NCBI GenBank assembly: GCA_946612115.1
Contig: CAMOEI010000009.1
Coordinates: 1 to 40,402, forward strand
Source: an uncultured Caryophanales bacterium
GTDB taxonomy: Bacteria; Bacillota_I; Bacilli_A; RFN20; CAG-826
Reading direction: 5' to 3'
DNA length: 40,402 bases
The translations under genes and the position numbers were made by a program. Below the pieces are notes generated by a model that saw only the letters and a list, made by a program, of their open reading frames with translations, was not told the origin of the DNA and searched no databases. Positions 16,344 through 23,182 of this stretch are shown piece after piece; positions within the stretch are counted from its first letter, which is position 1; each line of letters opens with the position of its first letter.

Positions 16344-18759
16344 TTTATTGCCACATGAAATATCAGGATTTAACAGAGTTAAATCGGTTGCCTCTGAATG
16401 CACGTTATTTTTTAAGCGTGACAAATCTTTCCCAATTAAAGAACCTTGTTCAGTAGTTTTGATTGGAAGTGGAGTTAGACACACAGTTAAAGGCGGAACG
16501 GGAAGTGGCGACGTTAATTCAAGATATTTCATGAATATCGAAGACGCTTTTACTGAAGCGGGTTTTGATGTGACTTCATCGTCTTGGCTTAAGATGTATG
16601 ACGAATATAAAAAAGAAAGATTCCCAATTCATATTGCTAGAGTTAAAAAAGAAGCTAAAGAATTAGGAGTTATTCCTGCCGCCCACGGGGTGGGTAAATT
16701 CAATTACGACGAGGAATTTGATTTTAATGTCGCTAGATTTTCTGGAGATATCGCTATTTATGTTTTATCTCGAGATGCTGGAGAAGGACATGATCGAGAA
16801 CTAATTAAAGGAGATGTTTATCTCACCGATGGTGAAATTAGAGACATTCTTTATCTAAATGAGCACTTTGAAAAGTTTATGCTCGTACTTAATGTCTCTG
16901 GAGTAGTGGATTTAGAACCTGTTAAAGAAGTGAGAAATATTCTTTATCTTGGCCAATTAGGTGTCGCGACAAGTCAAACTCTAGTGGATATCATCTTAGG
17001 AAAAACTTATCCAAGCGGGAAATTATCGACTACTTGGACCAAGATTAAAGATTATGAATATATCAAAGATTTTGGAGATTATCACAATACTAGGTATATC
17101 GAAGGAATTTATGTTGGATACCGATATTTCGATATCAATAAAATAGATGTCTCTTATCCATTTGGATTCGGACTTGGATACACTGATTTTAAATATGAAT
17201 ATCTAAGTACAAACGCTGATGGGTTACATGTCAATTTGAAGGTTAAGGTCACAAATATTGGTGAGTATCCTGGAAAAGAAGTTATTCAAGTATATCTATC
17301 TTCTCCAAAAACTGAATTAGATAAGCCAGAACAAATCTTGTGTGCTTTTAAGAAAACCAAAGAGCTTCAACCTAGTGAAAGTGAGATTTTAGACATTTCG
17401 TTTAGACTTTATGATTTCCCAAATTATAGTGTCAGTAAACAAGCTTACATTTTAGAAAGTGGCTTCTACTCTATTAAAGTTGGCAATTCATCTAGAAACT
17501 TAACTAATGTCATCAAGCTAAAACTAAACGAAGAACTTATCGTTAAACAAGTTAAGAACCAATTTGTCCATCCTGATTTTGTTGATTTGAAATTTGAAAA
17601 GGAATATTTGGATGATGATCAAACAGAAATAATTATTTTAGATTCATCAAAATATACGACAAAAGTCACTCATTATTGTGAAAATTATCAAAAAACTCCA
17701 AGTGAATTTGTTATGGGATTAAGTGTAAATGAACTCATTCATCTTTCAGTTGGAGATTATAAAAGTGGCATTAGTGGAATGATTGGGCAATCATGTTCTC
17801 AAATTCCAGGAGGTGCTGGAGAAACTAGTTTAAGAGTAAAGAATTTGCCTTCTTTATCAATGGTGGATGGCCCTGCTGGACTTAGAGTAATCAATGAATT
17901 TATTGTCACTCCAAAAGGTGTTTATGAGATTAGTGAAGATTCAATTTGGAAACAGATTAAACATTATCTGCCTTCAATCTTGGTCAAGCTATTAGACAAG
18001 AAGAAAAATGAAAAGAAAAAAGGAACTAGAGTTTATCAATTAACTACCGCTATTCCGGTGGCAACCGCTTTAGCTCAATCGTTTAATCCGATGGTGTTAT
18101 ATGAAATGGGTAGGTTAGTAAGTTCGGAGATGAATTTATACAATGTTGATATCTGGTTAGCGCCTGCCTTAAATATTCATCGCTCTATCTTATGTGGACG
18201 TAATTTTGAATATTATTCTGAAGATCCTTATTTAAGTGCGATATGTGCTTCTAGTATTGTTACTGGTGCTCAAGAAAATAGTAGTCATATTGTTACTATT
18301 AAACATTTTTGCTGCAATAACCAAGAGACAAATAGAACAAACAATAATTCAATGGTGTCTGAAAGAGCGTTACGCGAATTCTACTTATACGGCTTTGAAA
18401 AGACGATTGAGTGGTCAAATCCTCATTCGATTATGACTAGCTATAATCTAGTTAACGATTTACATACATCACAAAATAAGAACCTAGTTACTCATATTCT
18501 TAGAGATGAATGGAAATATGATGGTTTAGTGATGAGCGATTGGATTAAAACTGGTCAATTAAATTACAAAAAATCAATTTATCCAGGTATTAATGCTTAT
18601 AAACAACTTTTAGCGGGTGTTAATTTGACGATGCCTGGCGCTAAAAGTGATATTAAAGACATTAAGAAAGCATTAAAAAGAAAAGAAGTCTCTATAGAGG
18701 ACTTAAGAAATAACGCTGAAATAGTGTATAGCTGGGTACTGAAAGTAAAAAATCATTAA
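16333..18759 (+). CDS. Family 3 glycoside hydrolase with swapped domain order
   Basis: This is a probable beta-glucosidase-type enzyme. The usual GH3 order is barrel, alpha/beta sandwich, FnIII. Here the sandwich (about residues 38-290, including GGTGSGD) comes first, then an FnIII-like domain (about 295-395), then the GH3 barrel (about 465-808). The barrel has DGPAGLR, the KH substrate-binding pair (IKHFCCNNQE) and GLVMSDW with the nucleophile Asp736. This order is known from some ruminal Firmicutes beta-glucosidases. There is no signal peptide, so the enzyme is cytoplasmic and should act on imported oligosaccharides or glycolipid sugars. The start overlaps rimO by 11 nt behind GGGGGA. No sugar transporter is adjacent. 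Confidence 0.87.
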   Translation: MSINLLPHEISGFNRVKSVASECTLFFKRDKSFPIKEPCSVVLIGSGVRHTVKGGTGSGDVNSRYFMNIEDAFTEAGFDVTSSSWLKMYDEYKKERFPIHIARVKKEAKELGVIPAAHGVGKFNYDEEFDFNVARFSGDIAIYVLSRDAGEGHDRELIKGDVYLTDGEIRDILYLNEHFEKFMLVLNVSGVVDLEPVKEVRNILYLGQLGVATSQTLVDIILGKTYPSGKLSTTWTKIKDYEYIKDFGDYHNTRYIEGIYVGYRYFDINKIDVSYPFGFGLGYTDFKYEYLSTNADGLHVNLKVKVTNIGEYPGKEVIQVYLSSPKTELDKPEQILCAFKKTKELQPSESEILDISFRLYDFPNYSVSKQAYILESGFYSIKVGNSSRNLTNVIKLKLNEELIVKQVKNQFVHPDFVDLKFEKEYLDDDQTEIIILDSSKYTTKVTHYCENYQKTPSEFVMGLSVNELIHLSVGDYKSGISGMIGQSCSQIPGGAGETSLRVKNLPSLSMVDGPAGLRVINEFIVTPKGVYEISEDSIWKQIKHYLPSILVKLLDKKKNEKKKGTRVYQLTTAIPVATALAQSFNPMVLYEMGRLVSSEMNLYNVDIWLAPALNIHRSILCGRNFEYYSEDPYLSAICASSIVTGAQENSSHIVTIKHFCCNNQETNRTNNNSMVSERALREFYLYGFEKTIEWSNPHSIMTSYNLVNDLHTSQNKNLVTHILRDEWKYDGLVMSDWIKTGQLNYKKSIYPGINAYKQLLAGVNLTMPGAKSDIKDIKKALKRKEVSIEDLRNNAEIVYSWVLKVKNH

Positions 18760-18764
18760 TATGC

Positions 18765-18793
18765 TTGATTAACGCTTTATCTTTTGATTAAAT
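18765..18793 (+). promoter_or_regulatory. Candidate tRNA promoter within a small inverted repeat
   Basis: TTGATT (18765-18770) and TTAAAT (18788-18793), 17 nt apart, would start transcription about 10 nt before the tRNA. The inverted repeat TTAACGC (18769-18775) / GCGTTAA (18799-18805) brackets this promoter. It could also act as an end signal for the GH3 transcript, but no T run follows. Confidence 0.4.
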
Positions 18794-18811
18794 ATTATGC
18801 GTTAACCATTT

Positions 18812-18885
18812 GCCTCCTTAGTTAAGTGGTATAACGGATCCATGGTAAGGATCTATTGCTAGTTCGATTCTGGCAGGAGGCACCA
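18812..18885 (+). tRNA. tRNA-Thr (anticodon GGU)
   Basis: The full cloverleaf is readable by eye. The acceptor stem is GCCTCCT/AGGAGGC with discriminator A and encoded CCA. The D stem GTTA/TAAC encloses AGTGGTA. The anticodon stem GATCC/GGATC has loop ATGGTAA (anticodon GGT). The variable loop is TATT. The T stem GCTAG/CTGGC has loop TTCGATT. The length is 74 nt including CCA. GGT reads Thr codons ACC and ACU. It stands alone and is followed by its own terminator. Confidence 0.93.
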
Positions 18886-18898
18886 ACCTACATTTAAT

Positions 18899-18920
18899 AC
18901 ACGGTAATGCCGTGTTTTTT
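18899..18920 (+). terminator. Terminator of tRNA-Thr
   Basis: ACACGG (18899-18904) and CCGTGT (18910-18915) form a 6-bp stem with a 5-nt loop, and Ts follow to 18921. Confidence 0.8.
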
Positions 18921-18921
18921 T

Positions 18922-19077
18922 GTTTTATTAGATATAATCTAATAATGTTTAAATATGTAATAATAAGAAAAACCTACATATTTATTACGACTCATTAACA
19001 GTCAAACACCATAGCGTTCTTGATAAACAATCCGTTTAACTGTATATCACAAGTTTATCTAGGTATTGAGATAGTGT
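18922..19077 (+). other. Unassigned stretch with a -10-like box, ending at a terminator
   Basis: This stretch has no convincing gene. TATAAT occurs at 18933-18938 but without a clear -35. A 17-codon ATG frame starts at about 18944 without a ribosome-binding site. The stretch ends at a good intrinsic terminator (19078-19100) that no protein gene explains, so a short non-coding transcript is possible. Confidence 0.3.
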
Positions 19078-19100
19078 AAGGATTCAATGAATCCTTTTTT
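19078..19100 (+). terminator. Intrinsic terminator without an obvious upstream gene
   Basis: AAGGATTC (19078-19085), loop AAT and GAATCCTT (19089-19096) form a perfect 8-bp stem followed by T. The nearest upstream gene, the tRNA, already has its own terminator 160 nt earlier. Confidence 0.7.
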
Positions 19101-19120
19101 AATGAATTACTGTGACACTT

Positions 19121-19149
19121 TTGTGGCAAGACGTGTGATAAAGTAGAAT
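19121..19149 (+). promoter_or_regulatory. Promoter of the leader-peptide gene
   Basis: TTGTGG (19121-19126) and TAGAAT (19144-19149) are 17 nt apart. They are followed by a Shine-Dalgarno AAAGGAG (19154-19160). Confidence 0.5.
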
Positions 19150-19170
19150 CGATAAAGGAGATCTTTGAAC

Positions 19171-19464
19171 ATGAAACAAGATTTATTAAAAGGTTTAACC
19201 GAAGAACAAATTGCAAAAATTAAAGCCTGTAAAAATAGTGAAGAACTTTTAAAGTTAGCAAAAGAAGAAGGCGTGGAATTAACTGGCGAACAATTAAATT
19301 CGATATCCGGTGGAGGCTTAATATGTTCATCTTCAAATAATTGTCCTCAATGTGGCGCTGGATATGATGACATTATGTTCTGGAGTGAACGTTTTGCAGA
19401 TGGGCATGAAACCGTTCATTACGAATGCAAAAAATGTCAATGTCAATGGACCAAGGATAGATAA
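19171..19464 (+). CDS. Nif11/bacteriocin-type leader peptide with Cys-rich zinc-ribbon-like core
   Basis: The product is 97 aa from the ATG at 19171, with AAAGGAG 10 nt upstream; a TTG 6 nt earlier lies too close to that site. Residues 1-48 read as a Nif11-like RiPP leader: short amphipathic helices, then ELTGEQLNSISGG with the double-glycine cleavage site at 47-48. The presumed core (49-97) has CxxC at 58/61, then CxxCxC at 86/89/91, plus Cys52. This could bind zinc or be modified. In Nif11-type systems a modification enzyme and a C39-peptidase transporter normally process the precursor. None is nearby; the MacB-like ABC protein at 11785 has no peptidase domain. Its own promoter and terminator make it a monocistronic orphan. 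A free small zinc-ribbon protein is the alternative. Confidence 0.65.
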   Translation: MKQDLLKGLTEEQIAKIKACKNSEELLKLAKEEGVELTGEQLNSISGGGLICSSSNNCPQCGAGYDDIMFWSERFADGHETVHYECKKCQCQWTKDR

Positions 19465-19535
19465 TTTAGTTCGTGTCAACATTTTAAAAGTGTTCCTTGT
19501 ATTATTCTCGTAGTACTTAGACAAAAATGTTGGTT

Positions 19536-19568
19536 AAGAGATTGATGACTTGTATCAGTCTCTTTTTT
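19536..19568 (+). terminator. Terminator of the leader-peptide gene
   Basis: AAGAGATTGAT (19536-19546) pairs with ATCAGTCTCTT (19554-19564) with one wobble and a 7-nt loop, followed by T. It lies 70 nt after the stop codon. Confidence 0.75.
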
Positions 19569-19575
19569 ATTTGAT

Positions 19576-19599
19576 AAAAACAGGACCCACAAGGGTCCT
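19576..19599 (-). terminator. Terminator of the minus-strand GAF gene
   Basis: On the minus strand AGGACCC and GGGTCCT (19582-19599) pair over 7 bp with a TTGT loop. A T tract follows, seen as As at 19576-19580 on the plus strand. Confidence 0.8.
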
Positions 19600-19604
19600 T
19601 TATC

Positions 19605-20048
19605 TTATTTGAATAGTGGTGATAATGTTTCAGCGACTTGTTCAAGGAAGACTTTATCTTCGTTATTAAATCTATTAATAGAAGGGGAGTCGATATCGAT
19701 GACTCCTTTGACTTCATTATCCTTAATTATCGGAGTGACAATTTCACTTCTAGAGATGGAAGAACAAGCGATATGATTTGGATGTTTTGTAACATCTTCT
19801 ACAATAATTGTTTTCTTTTCTAATAAAGAAGTTCCACAGACTCCTTTTCCTTTAAGTATAACTGTGCAAGCCACATCTCCTTGAAATGGACCAAGATATA
19901 AAGTGTCTTCTTTAACTAAGTAGAAGCCACACCAGTTGATATCTTCTAATTTATTTAAAATAGAAGAGACATTAGAAAGATTACTGACTAGAGGTAAACC
20001 TTTATCAATGATTCCTTTTATTTGTAAGAGTAGATCTTCTTTTTTCAC
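19605..20048 (-). CDS. msrC: Free methionine-(R)-sulfoxide reductase (GAF-domain, fRMsr)
   Basis: The enzyme reduces free Met-R-sulfoxide and so repairs oxidised methionine. It is a single GAF domain of 147 aa, the usual size. The three family cysteines are present in context: Cys61 (GDVACT), Cys71 (GKGVCGTS) and Cys95 (NHIACSS). The YLGPFQG and SEIVTP motifs are also typical. The start is GTG at 20048. A TAGAAT box ends 6 nt upstream on the minus strand and there is no Shine-Dalgarno, so this gene too may be leaderless. Its promoter region overlaps that of the divergent YdeI-like gene. Confidence 0.88.
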   Translation of the reverse strand: MKKEDLLLQIKGIIDKGLPLVSNLSNVSSILNKLEDINWCGFYLVKEDTLYLGPFQGDVACTVILKGKGVCGTSLLEKKTIIVEDVTKHPNHIACSSISRSEIVTPIIKDNEVKGVIDIDSPSINRFNNEDKVFLEQVAETLSPLFK

Positions 20049-20062
20049 GATTATATTCTACA

Positions 20063-20091
20063 TTGCACATATATCTACGTATAGGTATATT
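20063..20091 (+). promoter_or_regulatory. Promoter of the YdeI-like/esterase operon, leaderless layout
   Basis: TTGCAC (20063-20068) and TATATT (20086-20091) are 17 nt apart. The -10 ends 8 nt before the ATG at 20100 and there is no ribosome-binding site. Confidence 0.6.
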
Positions 20092-20099
20092 ATTAAACT

Positions 20100-20663
20100 A
20101 TGTCGGATATTAAAGTCTTAGATGTTCATTCTCGAGAAGAGTTTAGAAAGTGGTTAGAGAAAAATTCTCTTATAGAGAATGAATGCTATCTTTCTTTAAA
20201 AAGAGGTAGGCCAACTGATCCAAATGTTTTTTATTATCTAGATGCGGTAGAAGAAGCTTTATGCTTTGGTTGGATCGATAGCGTGAGTAAAAAACATGGA
20301 AATATCACCATTCAAAGATTTACTCCGAGAAAGAAATATAGTCCCTGGAGTGAGCTCAATAAAGAAAGAGTGAGAAGATTAGAAAAGCTTGGTTTAATGA
20401 CTCCTCAAGGTAGGAAAGCTCTTTCTAGAGGTAAATCTAAGATTGATCCGGAAATAATTGCTGAACTCAAAAAGCATCGATGCTATAAAGCTTTTAAAGC
20501 TTTTCCACCTTTATATCAAAGAGTCAGAGCGTATAATGTCTCTTTTCTAAAAAGAGTGGACAAAGGTATGTATCAAAAAGCGTTATCACATTTGATAACA
20601 GAAACAAGAAAAAATAGAAAATACGGAGAATGGAACGACTATGGTCGTCTATTAGATTATTAA
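20100..20663 (+). CDS. YdeI/OmpD-associated (OmdA) family protein
   Basis: This 187-aa protein has the family's recognisable pattern: WLEKN near the N-terminus, ALCFGWIDS followed by basic residues (about 54-64), RFTPRKKYSPWSELNKERV (about 75-93), and a C-terminal KKHRCYKAFKAFPP...YNVSFLKR...R-KNRKYG region. It is a cytoplasmic protein of unclear biochemical role; members have been linked to bacteriocin or peptide protection, but the mechanism is not established. Its stop codon overlaps the start of the esterase gene (TAATG), so the two are translationally coupled. Confidence 0.8.
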   Translation: MSDIKVLDVHSREEFRKWLEKNSLIENECYLSLKRGRPTDPNVFYYLDAVEEALCFGWIDSVSKKHGNITIQRFTPRKKYSPWSELNKERVRRLEKLGLMTPQGRKALSRGKSKIDPEIIAELKKHRCYKAFKAFPPLYQRVRAYNVSFLKRVDKGMYQKALSHLITETRKNRKYGEWNDYGRLLDY

Positions 20664-21403
20664 TGCAATACGAAGAAGTTAGCTGGTATAGCGATAGATT
20701 AGGAAGAAATATGCGCATCAAGATTTATGGACATTACGGTCCTGCTTTTGTTGCTTTTCCTTGCCAAGATAAGCAAAGCGATGACTTTTCTAATAATGGA
20801 ATGATTGACGCTTTAAGCTGGTATATCGAAAACGGAAAAATGAAGTTATTCTGTTTAGATTCTAACGATGATGAAACAGTCTCTTTCCAGGGTTGGGATA
20901 AAGGTTACGCCGCCTTTAAACTTGAGATGTATCATCAATACTTTGTTAATGAAGTTTATCCTTTTATTATTGACAGACAATGCGGATATAATGAGATTTA
21001 TCTCATTGGCATGTCTATGGGAGCGTCTCACGCCTCTAACCATTTCTTTAGAAGACCAGATTTATTTTCGGGATTTATCGCTTTAAGTGGGAAATATGAT
21101 ATCGCTAGTTTCTTTAACGGATATATGGACGAAAATATCTATCAAAATTCCCCAGTTCATTATTTAAGAAATATGGATAATTCACATTACTATATCAACA
21201 TCTATAACTCTAAAAAGATGTATGTAGTAGTGGGAAAAGGAGCCTGGGAACATTTGGTGATTGATTCTAATTATGAACTATGTGATATCGCTAGAAATAA
21301 AGGAATTAATATTGATTTCAATTTCTGGGATGAAAATAGCGTGCACGATTGGAGTAGCTGGCTATATCAAATGCCGTATTTCATTAATAAAATATTAAGT
21401 TAA
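20663..21403 (+). CDS. Putative alpha/beta-hydrolase esterase
   Basis: The product is 246 aa, taken from the ATG at 20663 that overlaps the upstream stop (TAATG). An earlier in-frame ATG at 20630 lies inside the upstream gene and adds 11 residues without similarity. The nucleophile elbow is GMSMG and the catalytic His is probably in VHDWSSW near the C-terminus. The fold resembles the esterase D family (PF00756). There is no signal peptide, so it is cytoplasmic. The substrate is unknown. The operon ends at a strong terminator just after the gene. Confidence 0.78.
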   Translation: MQYEEVSWYSDRLGRNMRIKIYGHYGPAFVAFPCQDKQSDDFSNNGMIDALSWYIENGKMKLFCLDSNDDETVSFQGWDKGYAAFKLEMYHQYFVNEVYPFIIDRQCGYNEIYLIGMSMGASHASNHFFRRPDLFSGFIALSGKYDIASFFNGYMDENIYQNSPVHYLRNMDNSHYYINIYNSKKMYVVVGKGAWEHLVIDSNYELCDIARNKGINIDFNFWDENSVHDWSSWLYQMPYFINKILS

Positions 21404-21413
21404 ATATCTATAT

Positions 21414-21436
21414 GGCTGATTTTATCAGCCTTTTTT
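21414..21436 (+). terminator. Terminator after the esterase gene
   Basis: GGCTGAT (21414-21420), loop TTT and ATCAGCC (21424-21430) form a perfect 7-bp stem followed by six T. Confidence 0.88.
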
Positions 21437-21479
21437 ATTGAATCTAGCAGTGAAAAGATATATGTTAGATTTGGTAAAT

Positions 21480-21995
21480 ATGAAACACACTTTAAGTGAA
21501 ATAGAGAAAATAGAACTAGAAAAGCTTTACCAATCATTTTTAAACAATGATCACATTTTAAAAATGAAAACTATCCCAATGCATCGAGGAAGTAATTGCT
21601 ACATCCATTCTTTTAAAGTAGCGAAAATCTGTATTAAAAAAGCGGTTAAAAAGGGAGGATATAACTTATCTAACTTATTAATCGCTGCGATTTTACATGA
21701 TTATTACCTCTATGATTGGAGAAAAAATAAGTCTCTTAAAAAGAAGCACGGTTCTAGACATCCTTATGTCGCTAATGAGAATGCGAAAAAGGATTTCCAT
21801 ATTTCTAGCGAAGTGAGCGAGATCATTCTTTCTCATATGTGGCCATTAACTCCAAAATCTTTCCCTAAATCTAAGGAAGCAAAACTAGTCAACTATGTTG
21901 ACGATCTAGTGGCCACAAAAGAATTCTTATTATCCAGTAGATATAAGAAAAAACATGAAGAAGAATATCTTAGGGAAATTTCTTCTCTATTTTAA
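21480..21995 (+). CDS. HD-domain phosphohydrolase-like protein
   Basis: A metal-binding HD signature is present. Numbering from the ATG at 21480, His43 lies in YIHSFKVAK, His73-Asp74 in AAILHDYYLYDW, and further His and Asp residues follow. HD proteins of this size are often nucleotide phosphohydrolases, but the substrate cannot be told. Start choice: a TTG at 21438 and an ATG at 21462 are in frame upstream. TTGAAT (21438-21443) with TATGTT (21461-21466) at 17-nt spacing would make a promoter there, favouring 21480 and a 171-aa product. The gene after it has a strong ribosome-binding site and may be co-transcribed. Confidence 0.7.
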   Translation: MKHTLSEIEKIELEKLYQSFLNNDHILKMKTIPMHRGSNCYIHSFKVAKICIKKAVKKGGYNLSNLLIAAILHDYYLYDWRKNKSLKKKHGSRHPYVANENAKKDFHISSEVSEIILSHMWPLTPKSFPKSKEAKLVNYVDDLVATKEFLLSSRYKKKHEEEYLREISSLF

Positions 21996-22018
21996 GTGGG
22001 CTTTATAAGGAGGAAAAT

Positions 22019-22672
22019 ATGAAAAAACTTACCGTAATTCTTCAACCATTTATGGAGATCATCTTTGGCGCGTTATTAATGCTAAGTTATCTCAACTATA
22101 TCAGTGCGGTTGGCAATAACACAAAGCTCGCTATTGGTATCGTCGCCATGGTTTTAGCAGCCTTCTATTTCTTTGTTGGCTTATTTGGGGTTTTAGGTGG
22201 CAAATTATTTGGAACAGGTAAAAAAGTGATGGACGCCATTACTATTTCTGCCTTCCCATTATTTATGTTTGTCGTCTATTTATTGTTCTTAATTAACGAT
22301 GTCAAAGCCTTCACTGAAGCGGAAACACCTTTCCCAGCAGGAGGATGGTTTATTGGCATTATTAGTCTTATTGGCGCTGTTGGCTTTGGAGTCCTATATG
22401 TTGTCAGCTGCTTTGTTAGAACCAAAGTTATCAAAAGATTAGCGAGATTATTTGGTTTAATTTTCGTTCTTGTTTTACTTTTAAAAATCTTATTTAACAA
22501 TTATGGTTCACCAGTTAAGCTTGGAGAAGTCACCATCTTATTAGTGGTTATTGATTTAGCCTATTGCAATATGATGTTTGCGGCCTTCCCTCAAAAAGAA
22601 AAAGCTAAAAAAGTCGAAGAGAAAAAGGCTGAAGAAGAAAAACCTTCTGAAGAACCTGCTCAAGAAAAATAA
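22019..22672 (+). CDS. Six-helix membrane protein with Lys/Glu-rich tail
   Basis: No family was recognised. The 217-aa protein has six hydrophobic segments (about residues 6-27, 38-62, 74-94, 105-130, 139-160 and 166-186) and a ~25-residue cytoplasmic tail of alternating Lys and Glu (KKVEEKKAEEEKPSEEPAQ). The start follows AAGGAGG closely. Such charged tails are common in small membrane proteins of this kind of lineage. No neighbour suggests a function. Confidence 0.6.
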   Translation: MKKLTVILQPFMEIIFGALLMLSYLNYISAVGNNTKLAIGIVAMVLAAFYFFVGLFGVLGGKLFGTGKKVMDAITISAFPLFMFVVYLLFLINDVKAFTEAETPFPAGGWFIGIISLIGAVGFGVLYVVSCFVRTKVIKRLARLFGLIFVLVLLLKILFNNYGSPVKLGEVTILLVVIDLAYCNMMFAAFPQKEKAKKVEEKKAEEEKPSEEPAQEK

Positions 22673-22717
22673 TCAATTAAAATTATCAAAAATAAAAGGC
22701 GATAAAACATATTTGTT

Positions 22718-23059
22718 ATGGCGTACTTGAAGAAATATTGTGGTCCTTTCTTATTAGAAATTACCGGCAGTAAAATCAAGGAATACTGTGGTCCATACCG
22801 CTACGAATTAAGTGGTAACTACATCAAAGAATATTGTGGACCGTTCCGCTATGAAATTGTTGGGGACAAGATTAAAGAATATTGTGGCCCATATGTTTTA
22901 GAAGTATCTGGAAATAAAGTTAAAAGATATTGTGGCCCATTTATCGCTGAGATTAGTGGTAACTATATCAAAGAATACTGCGGTCCATACTTATATGAAA
23001 TCAGCGGATTCGTCACTCATAAAGAGTTGATGATGCTTATCGCTTTATTATTCGCTTAA
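22718..23059 (+). CDS. Small protein of six 16-residue YCGP repeats
   Basis: The 113-aa product is almost entirely repeats. Residues 4-98 hold six consecutive units of the form IKEYCGPYxYExSGNx (16 residues, the last unit one shorter), each with Tyr-Cys-Gly-Pro, an aromatic, Glu and Gly in register. The C-terminal 15 residues form a hydrophobic tail (THKELMMLIALLFA). The regular strand-turn-strand pattern suggests a small beta-solenoid or beta-flower fold with one Cys per turn, which could form a disulfide or metal ladder. There is no signal peptide. The start lacks a good ribosome-binding site. It has its own terminator. Function is unknown; I have only an impression that similar repeat proteins with the same tail occur in other Firmicutes. 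Confidence 0.7.
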   Translation: MAYLKKYCGPFLLEITGSKIKEYCGPYRYELSGNYIKEYCGPFRYEIVGDKIKEYCGPYVLEVSGNKVKRYCGPFIAEISGNYIKEYCGPYLYEISGFVTHKELMMLIALLFA

Positions 23060-23060
23060 A

Positions 23061-23088
23061 AAGGTAGAAAAGTTTCTATCTTTTTTTA
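23061..23088 (+). terminator. Terminator after the YCGP-repeat gene
   Basis: GGTAGAAA (23063-23070) pairs with TTTCTATC (23073-23080) and a T run follows (23081-23087). The innermost pairs must open to make a loop. Confidence 0.75.
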
Positions 23089-23097
23089 TTTATTATA

Positions 23098-23143
23098 TTT
23101 TGTCACAAAATTATACATTACGTATAAAATCTTTTTGTCACAA
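23098..23143. promoter_or_regulatory. Candidate AbiEi operator: direct repeats plus inverted repeat
   Basis: TTTTGTCACAA occurs twice in direct orientation (23098-23108 and 23133-23143), 35 bp apart. Between the copies lies the perfect inverted repeat TTATAC-ATTAC-GTATAA (23111-23127). All are just upstream of the -35 box of the abiE promoter. AbiEi antitoxins repress their own promoters by binding repeats in this position, so these are candidate operators. Confidence 0.55.
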
Positions 23144-23145
23144 TA

Positions 23146-23174
23146 TTTACACAAAAGCGTTCTAATAGTATAAT
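23146..23174 (+). promoter_or_regulatory. Promoter of the abiE pair, leaderless layout
   Basis: TTTACA (23146-23151) and TATAAT (23169-23174) are spaced by 17 nt. The -10 ends 8 nt before the ATG at 23183, and there is no Shine-Dalgarno. Confidence 0.7.
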
Positions 23175-23182
23175 TTAAGTGT

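Noticed and set aside
18944-18997. 17-codon ATG frame between tRNA-Thr and the leader-peptide gene
   Set aside because: No ribosome-binding site, ordinary AT-rich composition and no recognisable sequence; a chance frame is more likely.
22718-23059. Regular 48-bp repeats suggesting a CRISPR-like array
   Set aside because: The repeats are contiguous, in frame and encode a clean 16-residue protein repeat with a start, a stop and a terminator. There are no unique spacers and no cas genes.
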